64,000 nucleotides of DNA, from positions 63,367,471-63,431,470 of the forward strand of contig CM031878.1 of the NCBI GenBank assembly GCA_018697195.1, written 5' to 3'. Of the stretch, positions 48,501-61,859 are shown in pieces. Numbering within the stretch: the first letter of the stretch is position 1; the number at the start of each line of letters is the position of its first letter. This DNA is from Certhia americana. Its lineage: Eukaryota > Chordata > Aves > Passeriformes > Certhiidae. Under the pieces are notes generated by a model. It searched no databases. It worked only from the letters and a program-made list of their open reading frames with translations, and was not told the DNA's origin. A program made the position numbers and the translations under genes.

Positions 48501-51451
48501 TGAGTTGCATACTAGGTGCAAAATTAAACTTTCAGGAGAGAATTTGTAAAATTTGGTATCAGTTGTCCAAGTGGCACTGCCAGTATTCTGAATGACCTAG
48601 CAGAGGAAATGAACTTTTTATAGTCTATAGTAGAAACACGATTTTTCTAACATGCTGTTCCTTAAAAAGGCAGGTTTCTCTTTCTCTCTTAAGTAGCCTA
48701 AAGCTGTTTTGATAGCAGCCTTTTATAATATTAACATTGCATTCTCCATCTGAAAACCCATTTTTAGCCTTTCCTGTGAATGAATTAGAATGAGGGGAAG
48801 GGATCTCCGGAGTCTGTAGACTTTGAAACTTGCATCTTCTCATATGTGTGACTCTCAGTATTTGTCTTTCTAGCTAAAAACCTCTGTTTTTTAATTCTAT
48901 TGTTAGGCCAACAGCAGCACTGCAAATGGCCCTCCCCATCCTGTGAATGGGGGAATTGTCAGTACATTAGAAGCCTGAGCCTTCCCTATGGATGCATTGT
49001 ATCCACCAGCCACATATCACTGCTAAAAGAAACATGGCACACAGGTGTTTAAATTATTTACAGTCATAATCGGCCTTTATGTTACATTGCTGAGCCAAAG
49101 CTCTGTTATTCTAGTGCATAATTGATGGTGCTCAGTAGTGGAAAAGTTAGAAAAGCGGAAGTAATGTGATGCGAAAGCTGAGTGAGGCGGCTCCACCTGG
49201 CTCAGCTGCCTGGACCGAGCTGCCTGAACGGCCACCTGGAGAAGGCAAGGGAACAGGCTTGGACCAGGCATCAGAAGCTTGATCTGGCTCTTCAGCTGAG
49301 CCATGTGACCAGCAAGGGCTAGGATGCTTTTATAGTTTGTCACAAATCATGTCCGTACATCTTTCGGAAGAATTACAATACTGTATGCCTCAAAAGGAGG
49401 AGTTTACTGTGAATACTATGTGATTTTGGACGGTGTGATGGATGGCAGGTGTCAGTGGATGGCAAAAGGACTGTATTGCCATAGTCATTCTTGTTCAGAT
49501 AGAACTCGTTTATCCTAGAACAGACAGTTCCACAGCCACGTGTATTTTATAAAGGCTGCAGAGCTTCGGAAATTCTGACCACTTGAGCATGCACAGGAAT
49601 CTCTCACAAACAAAAAAGATCTGAAGACTGCCCTATTTTGTAATGACTTTAGTAATTTTAAGACTATGTTGGATGCCAATACAGTACAGGATACACCTAT
49701 TTATTTGAAAAAATCAATTACATCATATCAAAAAACTTAAGCTATCTTAAAAAGCAACTTAATCTCTCTTCTTTTTTATGAATATTGAAGTACTTTTTAA
49801 AGAATGCATGTGATTTACAAATGCGAACTAATTTTAAAGGTTCTTTTCTGCCCTCCCCTCCCTTCATTGGGCTTTTTCAATATTAAGTCAGAACTTCTAT
49901 TTTTCTGAGCCTCCAACATGGTACGTGTATGTAGTGTGTGATAATGCGTCATGATGTGACAGAGGAAGAATGTTTATAAAAATAACCTGTATATTAAACA
50001 ACAATGATTTGGTTTGTGCTTGTATCTAATAACATCTGTATCTAATAAGATCTGTAAAAGTTCAGATTATTTTGGAAGAACATCAGTTCTGTTGCTAATT
50101 TATTTAAATTAATATCTTGTTCACCAAACCCCTCAGAATTTCTGGGTCATTATTATTAGAATATAAAAAAGGATGTTTCACTACAGAAAGACTCAAGATG
50201 GTTGTAGTAGAAAGTTAGTTGTAAGTTCCTTTGGTTTAAAATCTTGAACTCTAGGTACACTAATTTTTTAAAATTTTTTTGTAACACTATTTGTCTTTGA
50301 GGCAAGTAGTGCTTAGCCACGTGGTATTGTTGCAAGTAGACCTCTTGTGTAACTGGCAATGAATAGTGCTAATGAGCAGGACTTTCACTCTTGAGAAAAC
50401 AAGGGCTGCAGCCTGTGTAAACACTACTGGTGTAGCTGAAATGGACATATTGTGACAAGAGATACATGGCTGAAATAATGACACTTTTATGTACCTTGCT
50501 TGTATTTCGACAGAAATTGGTGCACTTCTAATAGCTGGAGCCCCTGATATAAATACAGTGTCTGGATGCATGTGAATGGATTATGTATTTTTATACTAAA
50601 TAGAATCTTATACTTTCTTGTGTGCCTGCTGTAAATGATCACTGTTTAACCTGTGCTTGTATTACTTTGATACACAGGGGTAGTGATAATGTTGGTACAT
50701 TAATGTAATGTTGTCAGTTGTGACAATTCTTCAGGTGATAAGGTGTCTAATAACTCATATTATTTCTAAGTAGAGAAAATAAATGTTACATCCCCATTTG
50801 CTGTTAAGAATTGTGCAGAGATCCCAAATATTTTCATCCCTAGGGTATAATAATCTTGTGTCTTTAATATTTCTTATATTAGTTCTGACAGAAAAGCCCA
50901 AACAAACAAACAGCAAGAAACAAAACAAAACAAAAAGAAATGTTGTAAGGATTGTTGTGATAATAAAAATAAAAATAACAAAAATGTACAAAATTATTTT
51001 TCTTATAGGAAACACTGCTTTGTAACATTCAGTGAAGCAACAGAAATCCTTGCAGCTTCTCTGATGATGGTGCTATAAAAATACCCTAATATGCTTTAAC
51101 AAAAGGAACCTGTGTCCTTTTGAAAGTAATGACTATAGCAAAATCTTGTGCCATAACATTAGGGAGGCAAAACCAGCAAAAAATAATTAGACACTGAGGA
51201 AGAAAGACCCTCAAATAATGTTTTTGGTTGGCACTGTGTTGAATAAGAGCAGTAAAGATACAATAGTAAGATGTACCTTTTTTCAGTCGGGAAATATTTT
51301 GAAGAATTTTATTTCATTGGAAGTTGACTTCCCACTGGCAATTATTTTTGTGTCCCAGAATAAAATTAGTGTTTTCAGTTCATTGCATACCATTTATATG
51401 TTTACCTCTTTTTGTACAGATAAATTATTACGTGTACAAACTCACTTTTTA
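42510..51451 (+). other. Intron 1 segment, no gene seen
   Basis: AT-rich intron. It contains a POU-octamer-like ATTTGCAT (43957-43964), a cluster of AGTACT palindromes (46745-46789), and a GC-richer block with four E-boxes (about 49155-49300). No exon was recognised. The 100-codon frame at 47023-47325 starts at TTG and resembles no known protein. Confidence 0.5.
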
Positions 51452-51456
51452 AATAG
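51452..51456. repeat. Target-site duplication of solo LTR, left (AATAG)
   Basis: It is identical to 52207-52211 and directly abuts the TG terminus of the LTR. Confidence 0.85.
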
Positions 51457-52206
51457 TGTTTTAGTTTGGAAGACAGGGGTGTCTGCTAGGAAAACAAAAA
51501 CAGGAGCCTCCCTTGGACTGGTGAATACAAAACCTACTCCTTCTGAATTGTCATAATCCTGAAATTAAAGGGGTCTCAGGCAAAGATGTGAGGATAGGAA
51601 TAGCAGTTCTTTACTAGTGTGTCTAACAAGATAAACTAAATAACAACAATAACTCTAGCATTAACAACAAACAGAACGAGGGGAAAACAGCTGCAGTTTC
51701 CTCTGCTGCTGGCACCTTTCCCTTTCGGTACCGTCACAAGACACCAGAGCAGGCAGCAGTCCGGGGACGAGATGTATCCGAGGCTCTGCAGCAGCAGCTG
51801 GAGCTGTAGAAAATGTCCCGGCTAGGCAGGGGGTGCAGGACATGGCGTGGGGAAACCCAGAGCAAAACTGAAGAAGCAGCGGGGCAGCAGCTCTCGGCAG
51901 GGCAGGGAGAGAACAGGCTCCAAAATCCCGTGGGACACACGGAGGCGGTGATGGGTCACTCCAAGCTGAGCTCCAGCTGAGGGATGGTGAGATCTCACCG
52001 CAGTCCAGAGCCGAGCCACCCTGGCAGTTCCCTCTGGGAGCAAAAACTCCCCAGAGCAAAGTGAAGTCCGGGTGCCACCCTGTCCCTGACTTAGCTGCGT
52101 CCTTTGTCTTTCCTAAGCACCCATAACTATCCACAAGGACCCAGCAATCAGCTTCCTAGAAACTGCTGGGAAAAAATTCTATAAGAAAACAACCCAACCC
52201 CCAACA
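51457..52206 (-). mobile_element. Solo LTR of an avian ERV (750 bp)
   Basis: The element starts TGTTTTAG and ends ...CCAACA, with short inverted TGTT/AACA termini, and is flanked by exact 5-bp direct repeats AATAG. The internal stretch around 51540-51610 (the aaattaaaggggtctcaggcaaag region) resembles LTRs common in songbird genomes, as recalled; this needs a repeat-library check. Sense is probably minus: the GC-rich part (51660-52100) would be U3, TTATTTAG at about 51635-51645 a TATA-like box, and AGTAAA near 51612 a weak polyadenylation hexamer. No internal ERV sequence is present, so it arose by recombination between two LTRs. Five-bp duplications are typical of class I/III elements. Confidence 0.85.
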
Positions 52207-52211
52207 AATAG
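52207..52211. repeat. Target-site duplication of solo LTR, right (AATAG)
   Basis: It is identical to the left copy and directly follows the ...AACA terminus. Confidence 0.85.
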
Positions 52212-53084
52212 TCTTTGTATACCACAAATATATGAATATTCGTGTCTAAATCAAGACTCCAACCTACCTTTGGCTTTGAAAAAGAAGGTGGAAAAAAAGA
52301 CTTTGTGGAAGAAAAGACTTGTGTTATGAATCGGGATCTCTTTTTCCTTGGCTTTCATTCTTTTAATATTTATTCAAGACATCTTCCAGAATTTTGGTCC
52401 TCTAGTTAAGGATTTAGTTAAGGATTTAGCAGTGGCAGAAATTCATACCCCAAATGAACGTAAGGCAATGGTGACAAACTCAATATTAAAGGCTGTGTCA
52501 GGACCATTCTCGGGTGCCAGCACTTTAAAATCCAGATACGTAGTTCGCTTTCTTAACTCATAGTGCAGTTATTTCTACTGCTTAGAGACTCAGCAAGTGT
52601 AAGTAATTGCAATTTGAGAAGCTGGGTATTCAGTTAAAAGTTCTTAAAAAGAGATACATTAATCTGTGAAATATCTTCAGATGTATGCTACTGATATGTG
52701 TGGGTTTCTTAATGTATTGTTTATGTCCTAGGATTACAGTACTTCAAGGTTTATTGACTTGTTTTTGAGTTACTCTCTATTTCTAAGAAATTTTTTTACT
52801 GTATCTGTGTATTTCTAATATCTAATGTATATTTTTAAGACACCTATATATTTAGTAGCTGTAAATATGGATGGATGGGAAATTAAAGAGTCTCCTTTCT
52901 GCTTCTCCAGAAAGAAAATGTACTCTATATAATCAAATTGGTCCAGTTATGTTCGTTGTTAGACTGGAAGAAGGCGGCTCCGATCCTTTAATACTTCACT
53001 GTAATTGTTAAGTAGCATTAAGTTATAGAGAACCTGTCTTGTAGAACAACATAACTTATTGATCCAAAATTAAACTGGTAATTA
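52212..53084 (+). other. Intron 1 segment, no gene seen
   Basis: AT-rich. A short tandem duplication (ttagttaagga) lies at about 52403-52430. No gene recognised. Confidence 0.5.
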
Positions 53085-54490
53085 TAGAGTTATAGGATCT
53101 ACATAATAAGGTCTTTTAAATTCCTCCAGGAATGGTGCAGTCAGTTCACTGGGCAGCCTGTTCCAATGCTTGACAACCCTTTGATTGAAGAATTTTTTTC
53201 TTAATATCTAATCTAAACCTCCCCTGGTGCAACTTGAGGTCATTTACTATCTTGTCACTTTTGCCAGTGGGAAGAGCCTAACCCCTTCTCACTACACCCT
53301 CCTCCCAGGCAGTTTTTGAGAGCAATAAGGTCACCCTGTCTGTCCCTCCTTTTCTCCATTCTGAACACGCCCGGCTCCCTCAGCTGCTTCTCATCAGACT
53401 TGGGCTCCAGACCAGCTCCATTCCCTTCTCTGGACACCCTGCAGCCCCTCAATGTCCTTCCTGAATTGAGGGGCCCAGAGCTGGACACAGCACTCGAGAT
53501 GTGGCCTCCTCCAGCACAGGGGGACAGTCACTGCCCTGTTCCTGCTGCCCCACTGTTGCTGACACAGGCCAGGTGTCCTTGGCCTTCTTGGTCACCTGGG
53601 CTCAGCTGGCTCATGTTCAGCTGCTGTCTGCCAGATCCCCCAGGTCCTTTTCCACCAGGCAGCTATCCAGACACTCTGTCCCCAGCACGAAGCACTGTAT
53701 GGGGTTGTTGTGACCTAAGGGCAGGGCCCAGCACTTGGCCCTGTTGAACCTCATTCTTTTCTCCTTGGCCCACAGACCCAGCCTGTTCAGAACCCTCTGC
53801 AGGGCCTTCTTACCTTCAGGCAGAGGTACACTCCAACCCAATTTGCTGCCATTTGACTGTGGGTATACTTGATGCCCTTGTCCAGATAGTTGATAGACAA
53901 AGATACTAAAATATAAAACAGGCCTAAACACTGGGTTCTGGGGAACCCCAGTGGTGCCCAACCATCCGCTGGAGGTAACACCAATCTGTAGGCATGGATA
54001 TCCAGCCAGTTGTTCACCCAGTGACATCACACCTGTCCAAACCACGAACAGCCAGTTTCTCCAACAGAATGTTGGGGAAGATGCTGTCAAAGAATTTACT
54101 TATGTTTAGTCAGGCCATCCTCATCCAGTGAGCAGGTCACCTTCTCATAGAGAGAGACCAGCTTAGCTGAGCAGTACCTGTCTGTCCTAAACCTTTGCTG
54201 GCTGGGCTTAGGTCCCCTGGTTGTGTTGTCTGTGTAGCATGATGACACTCAGGACAATCTGTTCCATGACCCTTCCCAGCACCAATGTCAGACTGACAGT
54301 TTTGGAGTTCCATGGATCTTGACCCTCTTAGATGGATGCCGTGTTTGCCAGCCTCAGGTGAACTGGGACCTACCTTCCAGAATTGCTGATAAACGATGGA
54401 AGATGGCTTGGTGATGGCTTCTTGGGACCCATGGGTGGATCCCATCTGGCCACACACCACTTGTGTGTCTAGGTTGCAGGTCACTGACCA
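53085..54490 (-). mobile_element. CR1 LINE, 5'-truncated, with dead reverse transcriptase
   Basis: In minus sense this runs from mid reverse transcriptase to the CR1 3' end. The 3' region on the + strand has hallmark blocks: gggcagcctgttccaatgc, taatatctaatctaaacctc, and the caatgtccttcc region. The RT part is split over frames 54137-54484 and 53617-54090, with recognisable THKS/GPDG-like, GVPQ and LGHNNP-like segments. In-frame stops and indels are frequent. The catalytic FADD box is gone: at about 53850-53870 the frame reads SNGSKLG, apparently through a small deletion. The tail near 53085-53100 carries degenerate TATAG-type repeats instead of clean octamers. Confidence 0.9.
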
Positions 54491-54667
54491 TGTTTACTGC
54501 TTAGTAAATAGTAGACAGTATTTACTAGTGGAATTAATAGTGGAGTATGTTTTGGTATCTGCCATTTTTGGTTTGGTAAGAGGTGTGCTTTGGAGTGGCT
54601 TGTTGGAGTTTAGCCTGGGACATGGCTAATAAGCTGTCTGTCAAGAGGGTGACAGTTGCCTACTGGA

Positions 54668-54720
54668 TCTCAGGACAGTCTGGGCTGGAAGGAACTTCAG
54701 GAGGTGTCTAGTGCAGGGAA
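54668..54720 (-). mobile_element. Possible second CR1 3'-end fragment
   Basis: The + strand 'gggctggaaggaacttcaggagg' region resembles the reverse complement of a CR1 3' terminus, where a TTGGAAGGGACCT-type block is normal. Only about 50 bp can be matched by eye. It may belong to a separate, older insertion next to the larger CR1. Confidence 0.4.
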
Positions 54721-57700
54721 TGTACTGTAGCCATGATGTTGTCTGTGGCCTCCATCTCAACTCACTCTAATCTATCTGGAGCAATAACACATGCCATACA
54801 TAAACCACAAGATCTTACAGTGCTGTGCCCATAGACCTGCCAGAGGGTTCTGTGCAGGGTGTCCAGTCCACTCATCTATCACAGTAAATCATGAGGAACC
54901 AAGGGTTTTACTTCTAAGATAGCGTCTCCACCTCCCAACTGCCATTCCAACTGCTTGGGCTTGCTCAAGCATCAAATCCTTTCATGAGCACACTATCACT
55001 GCAGAGCAAGGACCATGCTGGCACCCAAGAAAGATTAAGCCAGAATTGCCATGCCATTCCTGCAGTTAGTCAGTTCACTGTGCAGAAGGTAGAATCTTCA
55101 AAAAAATACTTTGCTCTCAGTAAGTAAATCTAAACATACATTTTAATTTTAATCCTTAGGGGTGTTTCATTGGCTTAGATCTCTCTTGGATTTTTCTTGT
55201 GCTATCTCCCATGCTTCTTCGTGTAACCCACTCTCAGGTGTAACTCTTGACATCCTCATAGCAGAAGCTACTCTTTTTTTTTGTTTTTACTTTCTTGTTG
55301 TGCCTTCCAAAAAAAAAGAAAAAAAAAAAGAGAGACATATTTCAAGAGAAAGGCTGAATTTCAAAAGCTGACAGTTGCCTTCTTGTCTGCTTTAAAAATT
55401 ATAGTAGGTAACTCCAAAACTTATGTCTAAGATGTGCATTTGAATAGTTACCTTCACATGTAGTTTTCCTCTTTTACTTTCTTGGTAGTTTGTTTTTGGG
55501 GTTTTTTAATGTCCTGCAGTATAGTTCTGTGCTTGATTTTGTGGAGACAGAGATGTCCTTAGGTGGAGGATATGTTTATTAAGGTATGTAGACTTGTAGG
55601 GAATTTTGTATCTGGATGGTCCAGATACTTTCATGGCATTTATCTGAATTCTCAGTGGTCTTATTTATGACTTGTACTCATGGAAAGAACATAATTAGCT
55701 GGGGAGAAAAACATGCAGGGAATATTATCCTGCAGATAAAGAGAGGTGGTGTATTTCTGTATTTAGCTTATCTTTTCCACAGGAGAAGGAAGATTTGCAT
55801 GCTTCAGGGACATATAAGATTTTTCTGCCAGAGTTGTTTTTGCATGAAACAAGTATTTTTTGTAGCTCCTATTTTTTTGTTTTTTTTTTTTTTTTTTTTT
55901 TTTTAATGTCTTTGGAAGTAATAAGGCAGGATTGCAACTATAACTTGTAGTGGTAGCTGGCTTGCCTTCTTACTCATAGTTCTTTATGGAAAGTTATGTT
56001 TAATTTCTCTTAATGAATACTCAGGACTGACTCCACACAAATGCTTTGATGAGCTGTTAAGTTTACAAATGTCATGCAGTTGTAAATTACCAATAAAGAT
56101 TAATAAAAGGAGTATATTGACATATATTTCACATGATTTACTCAACAACAATCTTTCTCCACCCACCCCTAAACACGAGGCACACAAATGATGTGACACA
56201 CAATGATGTGACATGCTCTCCATCCATGATGATTCTTATTTCTGTATTAAGGTTAATTGCTTTTTAGTGTTTTGATTTATTTTTCTCTTTATATTTCTCA
56301 TAAGAAATGAGCGTAAAGGTGTATGTGTATTTAATAACTCATAGACAACAAATGTGAATATGGGAATTAAAATATGACATGGTAATTAAATCAAATAAAA
56401 ATACCTTTTCACTTACACAAGGAAGTCAGATGATACTTTATTCCCAAATATTGAATATTTTTTCTGAAAGAAGAACATAACTAAGCAAGATTAATTAAAG
56501 TCTTCGTTATGAAAATAATTTGTGTAATCAAGTAGGCATTATTCTTTGCCTTTCCTGATCCTTTTTTAAGCGACGGGAATATTTTCATATGCATATGGAT
56601 TCTGAGGACCCAAATTGTCATTTACTTTGTATGTGTAACTGAGAGGCAAAAGCAGTTTGTATTTTTTGAAACAATTTTTTTTTGATCTGTAAAGATTGGG
56701 CAGCAGATGAAATAATTCCATTTCTTTACTTCTGATTATTTTCAAAATTTGTATAAAATAAATGTCAAGCTCTAGGATGAATTGTTCTTCGTCTTATATT
56801 CTTGGATTTCAAAGAAATCTGGCTGCCTAGATTACTTTTTATCTTGAACATGTCATGTTGTCCTCCCTTCATCCCCTAAAAATAGTCTTTCACTGCACTT
56901 GCTTTAATAAACGTAAAACCTGAAGGTAATAGATTAGAACTAAATTTGGTACTGATGGTGCTGTATATGAACAGATCACTTAAGGTATAATAAATTGCTT
57001 TCTTACATATATTTCAAATAAGTTAGTTTAAAAAAACTATTTTGCTTATTATTTTTCTATAAAAACAAGTGATAGCTCTTAGTTTTGCGTGACTGAGATT
57101 TTGAGGAGGGGGAAAACTGCTGTGGTTAAGTGTTTTTGAAAAGACCCCAGTGTGGCTATGAGGACTTTTAAAGATATTTCTATCTCTTTTGTAGGACAGT
57201 AGGAGTTTGTGGGAAAATGTTATATGTTGTAAAAAGTGAGAGCAGGAGAATTGTTAACATGATTTTTTCTTTATTGGATGAATATTAAAATTGTGTGTTT
57301 CTAGAGATAAGTTAAATTTATGCTGATGATCCTATCTATACCTCCTGTAAAGACAATATATAAAAATATTTATATATATACCTCCTATAAAAAAATCATA
57401 TGGAGGTAAATATTTCACTGAACATACAGTATGTGACAGAATTTTTAGTGGAGTCTTACAACAGAAATTGGGTTATTGACTTACTCTAGTTACCTTTACA
57501 TATATTCGTTGTTATATTCAAGAATTTTCTGACTTGTCCTCAAAAACATTTTTAAGGCCATTATAGATTATATGCTTAACAAGAACATAGACTCCCTTAC
57601 TATTTTTTGCACAAGAAAGGGGGAGAGCCTAAGGGAAAAAAAGTAATGCAGTTTATTATAAAAACCCTGATTGGAAAGATACTCTATATATGATCCATCC

Positions 57701-60700
57701 TTTTTGAGTTGATCTAGATTTTTCTCAGTGCCATTTCCCATTTAAAGGATTGTAATTTTTCAGAGCAGTTGTGTGGCGTTTTATTTTCACTTTATAAGGG
57801 AAATGTAGCAAAATGCTGCAGTTTTTCCTTTTAAGTAGTTTTTTTACTAGGTGACGGCAAATCCTTCCTTGTATCCAGTGTTCATCCTAAGTTTTGTCAC
57901 TGAGGTGTGAGATGTATTTCAGACAGATTTCAGTGTTTACAGTCTGAGATTTGCTTCCTTGGACCTCAGACTGAGACAATAGGCATGGCTATTGCTGACG
58001 CAGAATAGCAGGGGGAGCAGGACTGTGTGGCAGGTTTTCTTTGGAAACTGAAAAGGACACTTCACATGCACCTGAGAAAACCTCAGAAAGGACAATACTT
58101 AAAAGTATTTGTGGATCAATATATTAGGATTGCTGACAGGTTAGTAACACCTTTGAACTGTGACCACCTCCAGATGTCCTGACGAATAGCTGAGTGATCT
58201 AGTGCAAGTCACTTTAACTTCTCTCAGGCAGGAATCTCAGCTGTAAAAACTGACATCAAAGCATGGCTCTTTGCAGTTCTTGACCGCTGCTGCCAAATAA
58301 TGATTTATAAAACCACGTTTTTGTTCTGGTATCAGTAAGAGTGGGAAGTAGTTGGTAAAGGAGATAGGGGAAACCAGAGACCTGTTAAGGCTGATCCAAA
58401 CATGGTAGGTTTTTCTAAAGGTAGGTAGTTCTTTGGAGGCTGTTGATACAAACCAGGTGAAGTAATACCAGAACATCTTGCTGACCAGTCACTGGAATTC
58501 AGCTTTTCATTTAGTTAAGTGGAAAGAAAGACCAATTTTTGACCTTTTGTTTTGTAGGGAGAGAACCTAAGGAGAAGAATAAACTACATTTTTAGCTCCT
58601 TGGAGATTCAATTTTCTGAAGTTCTGCGCTGCCATTTTTGACAATTTTTTTTTGCAGTGAACAGTCCATTCTGAAGGAGGGTAACTGAAGATAAACTAAG
58701 ATATCATTAATGTCATTAATACATGTTTATTATATTTTGTGACATTACTGGTAGATTTTTACTTCAAAACCAAAAAAATTCTGCCTTGAGGATAGTTTCA
58801 CCTTTAAAAAAGTATCTGAACATCTCCTCACATTTTTTGTTTCTGATCATGGCTACTTCAATAATGTTGTTTAATAGGAGGTATCCAGTGAAGGGAAGCC
58901 ACACATGTATTAATTGCCTTTATGGAATTGGGAATTTTAAGTCACAGTGCAGTGTTTAAAGTCCAGAAGTCAGGTCTGTTGAAGGAAGCTTTTAGAATCT
59001 TCTTTAGAAGTGGGAGAATAGAGGTGGTAGTTTGCCACACTTGCACAATTTGGTGAAGATCTAATCTTATTGAATTCATTGCTTGTGAGTTATTATTTCT
59101 AATCACATGCTTGATTGAATCCACCTAAATAACTTTAACTGAAAAGGCAGAGAGTTAAATCCAAAACTAAGTATGTATTTTAACTGAAAATAGGGATCAT
59201 CATGGAATATGTTCTCAGTCAGCACTTGACATTCATCTGAATATATGGTCTAAAAGGGGAGGGAAAATAAAAGGTAAAAAGGTGAGCATTGTTCTGTCCT
59301 TTGGCAGGAGCACTGTGTGAAAAACTGTGTTTGAACTCTGAGGATGAAAATGGAAACCCTGGATCACACAGAGAAATAATAAAACTGGGCCCTGATGGTG
59401 TTATGCTAAATGTGGTTAATACTGCAGATGTGCTATGAGAGGAAAATCAAGTCACCCTTTGAAATCCTTCCAGAGATTGCCAAGTCATTGCAGAGATTCA
59501 GAAAGCTACCTATAAATGAAAGAACTGACTTTTAGAATAAAACAGGATCACATGCAAATATTACCAGTGTTTGGAAGATGCACCGTATAGTCTTGCTGGA
59601 ACATTTCTCAGATGAGAAGATCTTAGATGAGTGGTCTGTTTTTCATAATTACAGAAACTCCCAAGGAGGCGCTTTTCAGTTTGTAAGTTAAAACAAGTTA
59701 GAGATTATGGCACTGGAATAGTCAAAATGTAAATTATTTTATTTTCAGGAAAAATGTGCAGAAGAGAATTGGTGCTGGGTTTCTGTGATTTTAGCTTTTT
59801 TTGAGTAAGGGAAAAGTAATACTACTTGCATATTCTCTTCTTACAGGTACTGGAGTTGTTTTTTTTTTTACTCTGTACTTCAGACATTTCACAAGAAATA
59901 TCAAATGTTTTGACTTGGTTAGAACATTTGATTTCTTACAGGTAAATAATACTGGTTGAGCATCCAACCACAACAAAAATGTTCTACATTTGCAGAGGTA
60001 AGATTTGCATTTTCTGGATGTCATAAATGAGAGTAAAATGAGGATCCTTGTTAATGCATGTGATAGATGGTCTTGTATAATGGGAAGAGTACTTTGTGAA
60101 GGATAGCGACCACAGACAGGTGTTTGAGTGGCTGTAGGTTCTCCTGGGATCAGAAGGTTAGACAAACTGCATTTAGGATTTAAACAGGGCAGTTGTTTTG
60201 TGTCAGTTTAATTATCCCTATGTTTTGTGAGCCAGTCACTCAAGTGGTCTGGAAATATTAGAAAATGGGAGGCTTTAACAGCTTTGAGGGCAAAGTTCTG
60301 ATTGGGTTTGTTTGGTATTCATTCACTTCGTGATAATCTTAATGCAAGTGATGGACTATTTAGAACCATGAAGCGTGCTTAGTGCCAGTACAAGATTAAA
60401 TCGAGACACTATCTTTCAGCAGGAAGTGCCTCTCTGTCCAATTTTATATTTATATGAATTTACACCACAGCTCAGTTATCTCTGCTTGGGGTCATTACTT
60501 CGATTTTAACGTGGCAATTTAACTCCTGAAGTGCTTCAAGTAAAAATATCCTTGAAGGAATAATAAGTTTAAATAGCTCTGAATCAGTTGAAAATAGTTT
60601 TTTAATTTAGTTCAGGCTGCGAGCACAAACTGGAAGGAAAACAAATAAATGGATGAGAAAAAAGAGATTAAATGTAAATACTCACAGTATGCCATGCAGT

Positions 60701-61740
60701 TAAAGAGCTAAGAGATGGGACAGAAAGATTAAATATATCCATTTCTAGCATCCTGGTATTACTAAATAATTAATGACAAAAAAAAAAAGTAATCAGTCCG
60801 ATAATATTTACTTTAATACTTGGGGTTTTTGTTTGTTCTGATTTTTCCATGACATTACTGACACAGGAGGTATAAAAATGTAACTAATGCTTCCCAAATT
60901 AACAATTTAATTACTAAATGAAAACATCGTAAGTAAGTAAAATACAAATCGCTAGTCATTTCAGCCACCCCCATTTCTTTTATAAAGCACTTGAGATTTT
61001 ATTTTCATTAGCACTGAGAGGCATTTTGAAATGAGTAACTTGCAAATAAGCAAACTGAGATAATTCAAGTTTATATTGTTGAGCTAATAAAAGTAAAAAT
61101 ATCTCCACATTTCTCAAGGTTTTCCATTATTACGATTTAATTTTTTATACTGCAGAGAAAATTGTTAGGGTTATATAGTCTTAAGCATCATGGAAATTTT
61201 CTTTATGAGTTTTATGTTCTTTTATGACTTGATGAAGAAAATGAGGCTTGTTTTGTAACTTGTGAACAAGTAAAAGGCATTTTTTTAGTAGTTTAACCTG
61301 GGAGACTGTTTGGTTCCTCATAGTCCTTTGTCTATCTGTGCTTGAAGGTTCATTTCTTCACCAGCTTTTTATCTGAGAGGATATTGGCAGCACAGTGTAC
61401 ATTTTATAGGATAGTAAAAAGAAAGTTATTTTAGGAGCTCCTTTCCTTTGGCAGTTACTCCATTTTATTAATACCCTGATGAGTATAAACATCAGGAGCT
61501 GCAGTTCCGCATAAGGTACCCCAGTCACTTTTGTTCTATACAGTGTTGTGCTTCGCTGTACAGTTGGCAGTTTTTATCTTGCGTGGTGGCAGGGAATCTT
61601 CAATTTTTAACATTACCTTTATACCACATCTCTCCTCTCCCTCTCCCTCTCCCTCTTCCTCCCCACCTTCCACACTTTCCTTCTGCACCTTCCTCACCTT
61701 TCTTTCTTCTAACTCTTTCCCTCTTTCTCTCATTTTTTCT
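54721..61740 (+). other. Intron 1 segment, no gene seen
   Basis: AT-rich intron with poly(T) at about 55880-55903, an AT-rich partial duplication with 'tatacctcct' units at about 57338-57395, and small AT runs. The 59791-60165 (-) and similar frames have no protein resemblance. Confidence 0.5.
61622..61735 (+). repeat. CT-rich polypyrimidine stretch
   Basis: A TCTCCC/CTTCC-rich region leads into the hexanucleotide array. Together they form a strand-asymmetric pyrimidine block of about 230 bp. Confidence 0.85.
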
Positions 61741-61744
61741 CTTG

Positions 61745-61827
61745 TTTTCCTTTTCCTTTTCCTTTTCCTTTTCCTTTTCCTTTTCCTTTTCCTTTTCCTT
61801 TTCCTTTTCCTTTTCCTTTTCCTTTTC
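61745..61827 (+). repeat. (TTTTCC)n hexanucleotide array, about 13.8 copies
   Basis: The array is perfect until 61827, then continues as degenerate TTTTC-type sequence to about 61856. The Lys/Glu-rich and Phe/Ser/Leu-rich frames across it are repeat translations, not genes. Confidence 0.97.
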
Positions 61828-61859
61828 TTTTCCTTTTTCTTTTTTCTTTCTTTTCCTCA

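Noticed and set aside
53316..53747. 143-codon + strand frame
   Set aside because: Antisense of the CR1 3' region.
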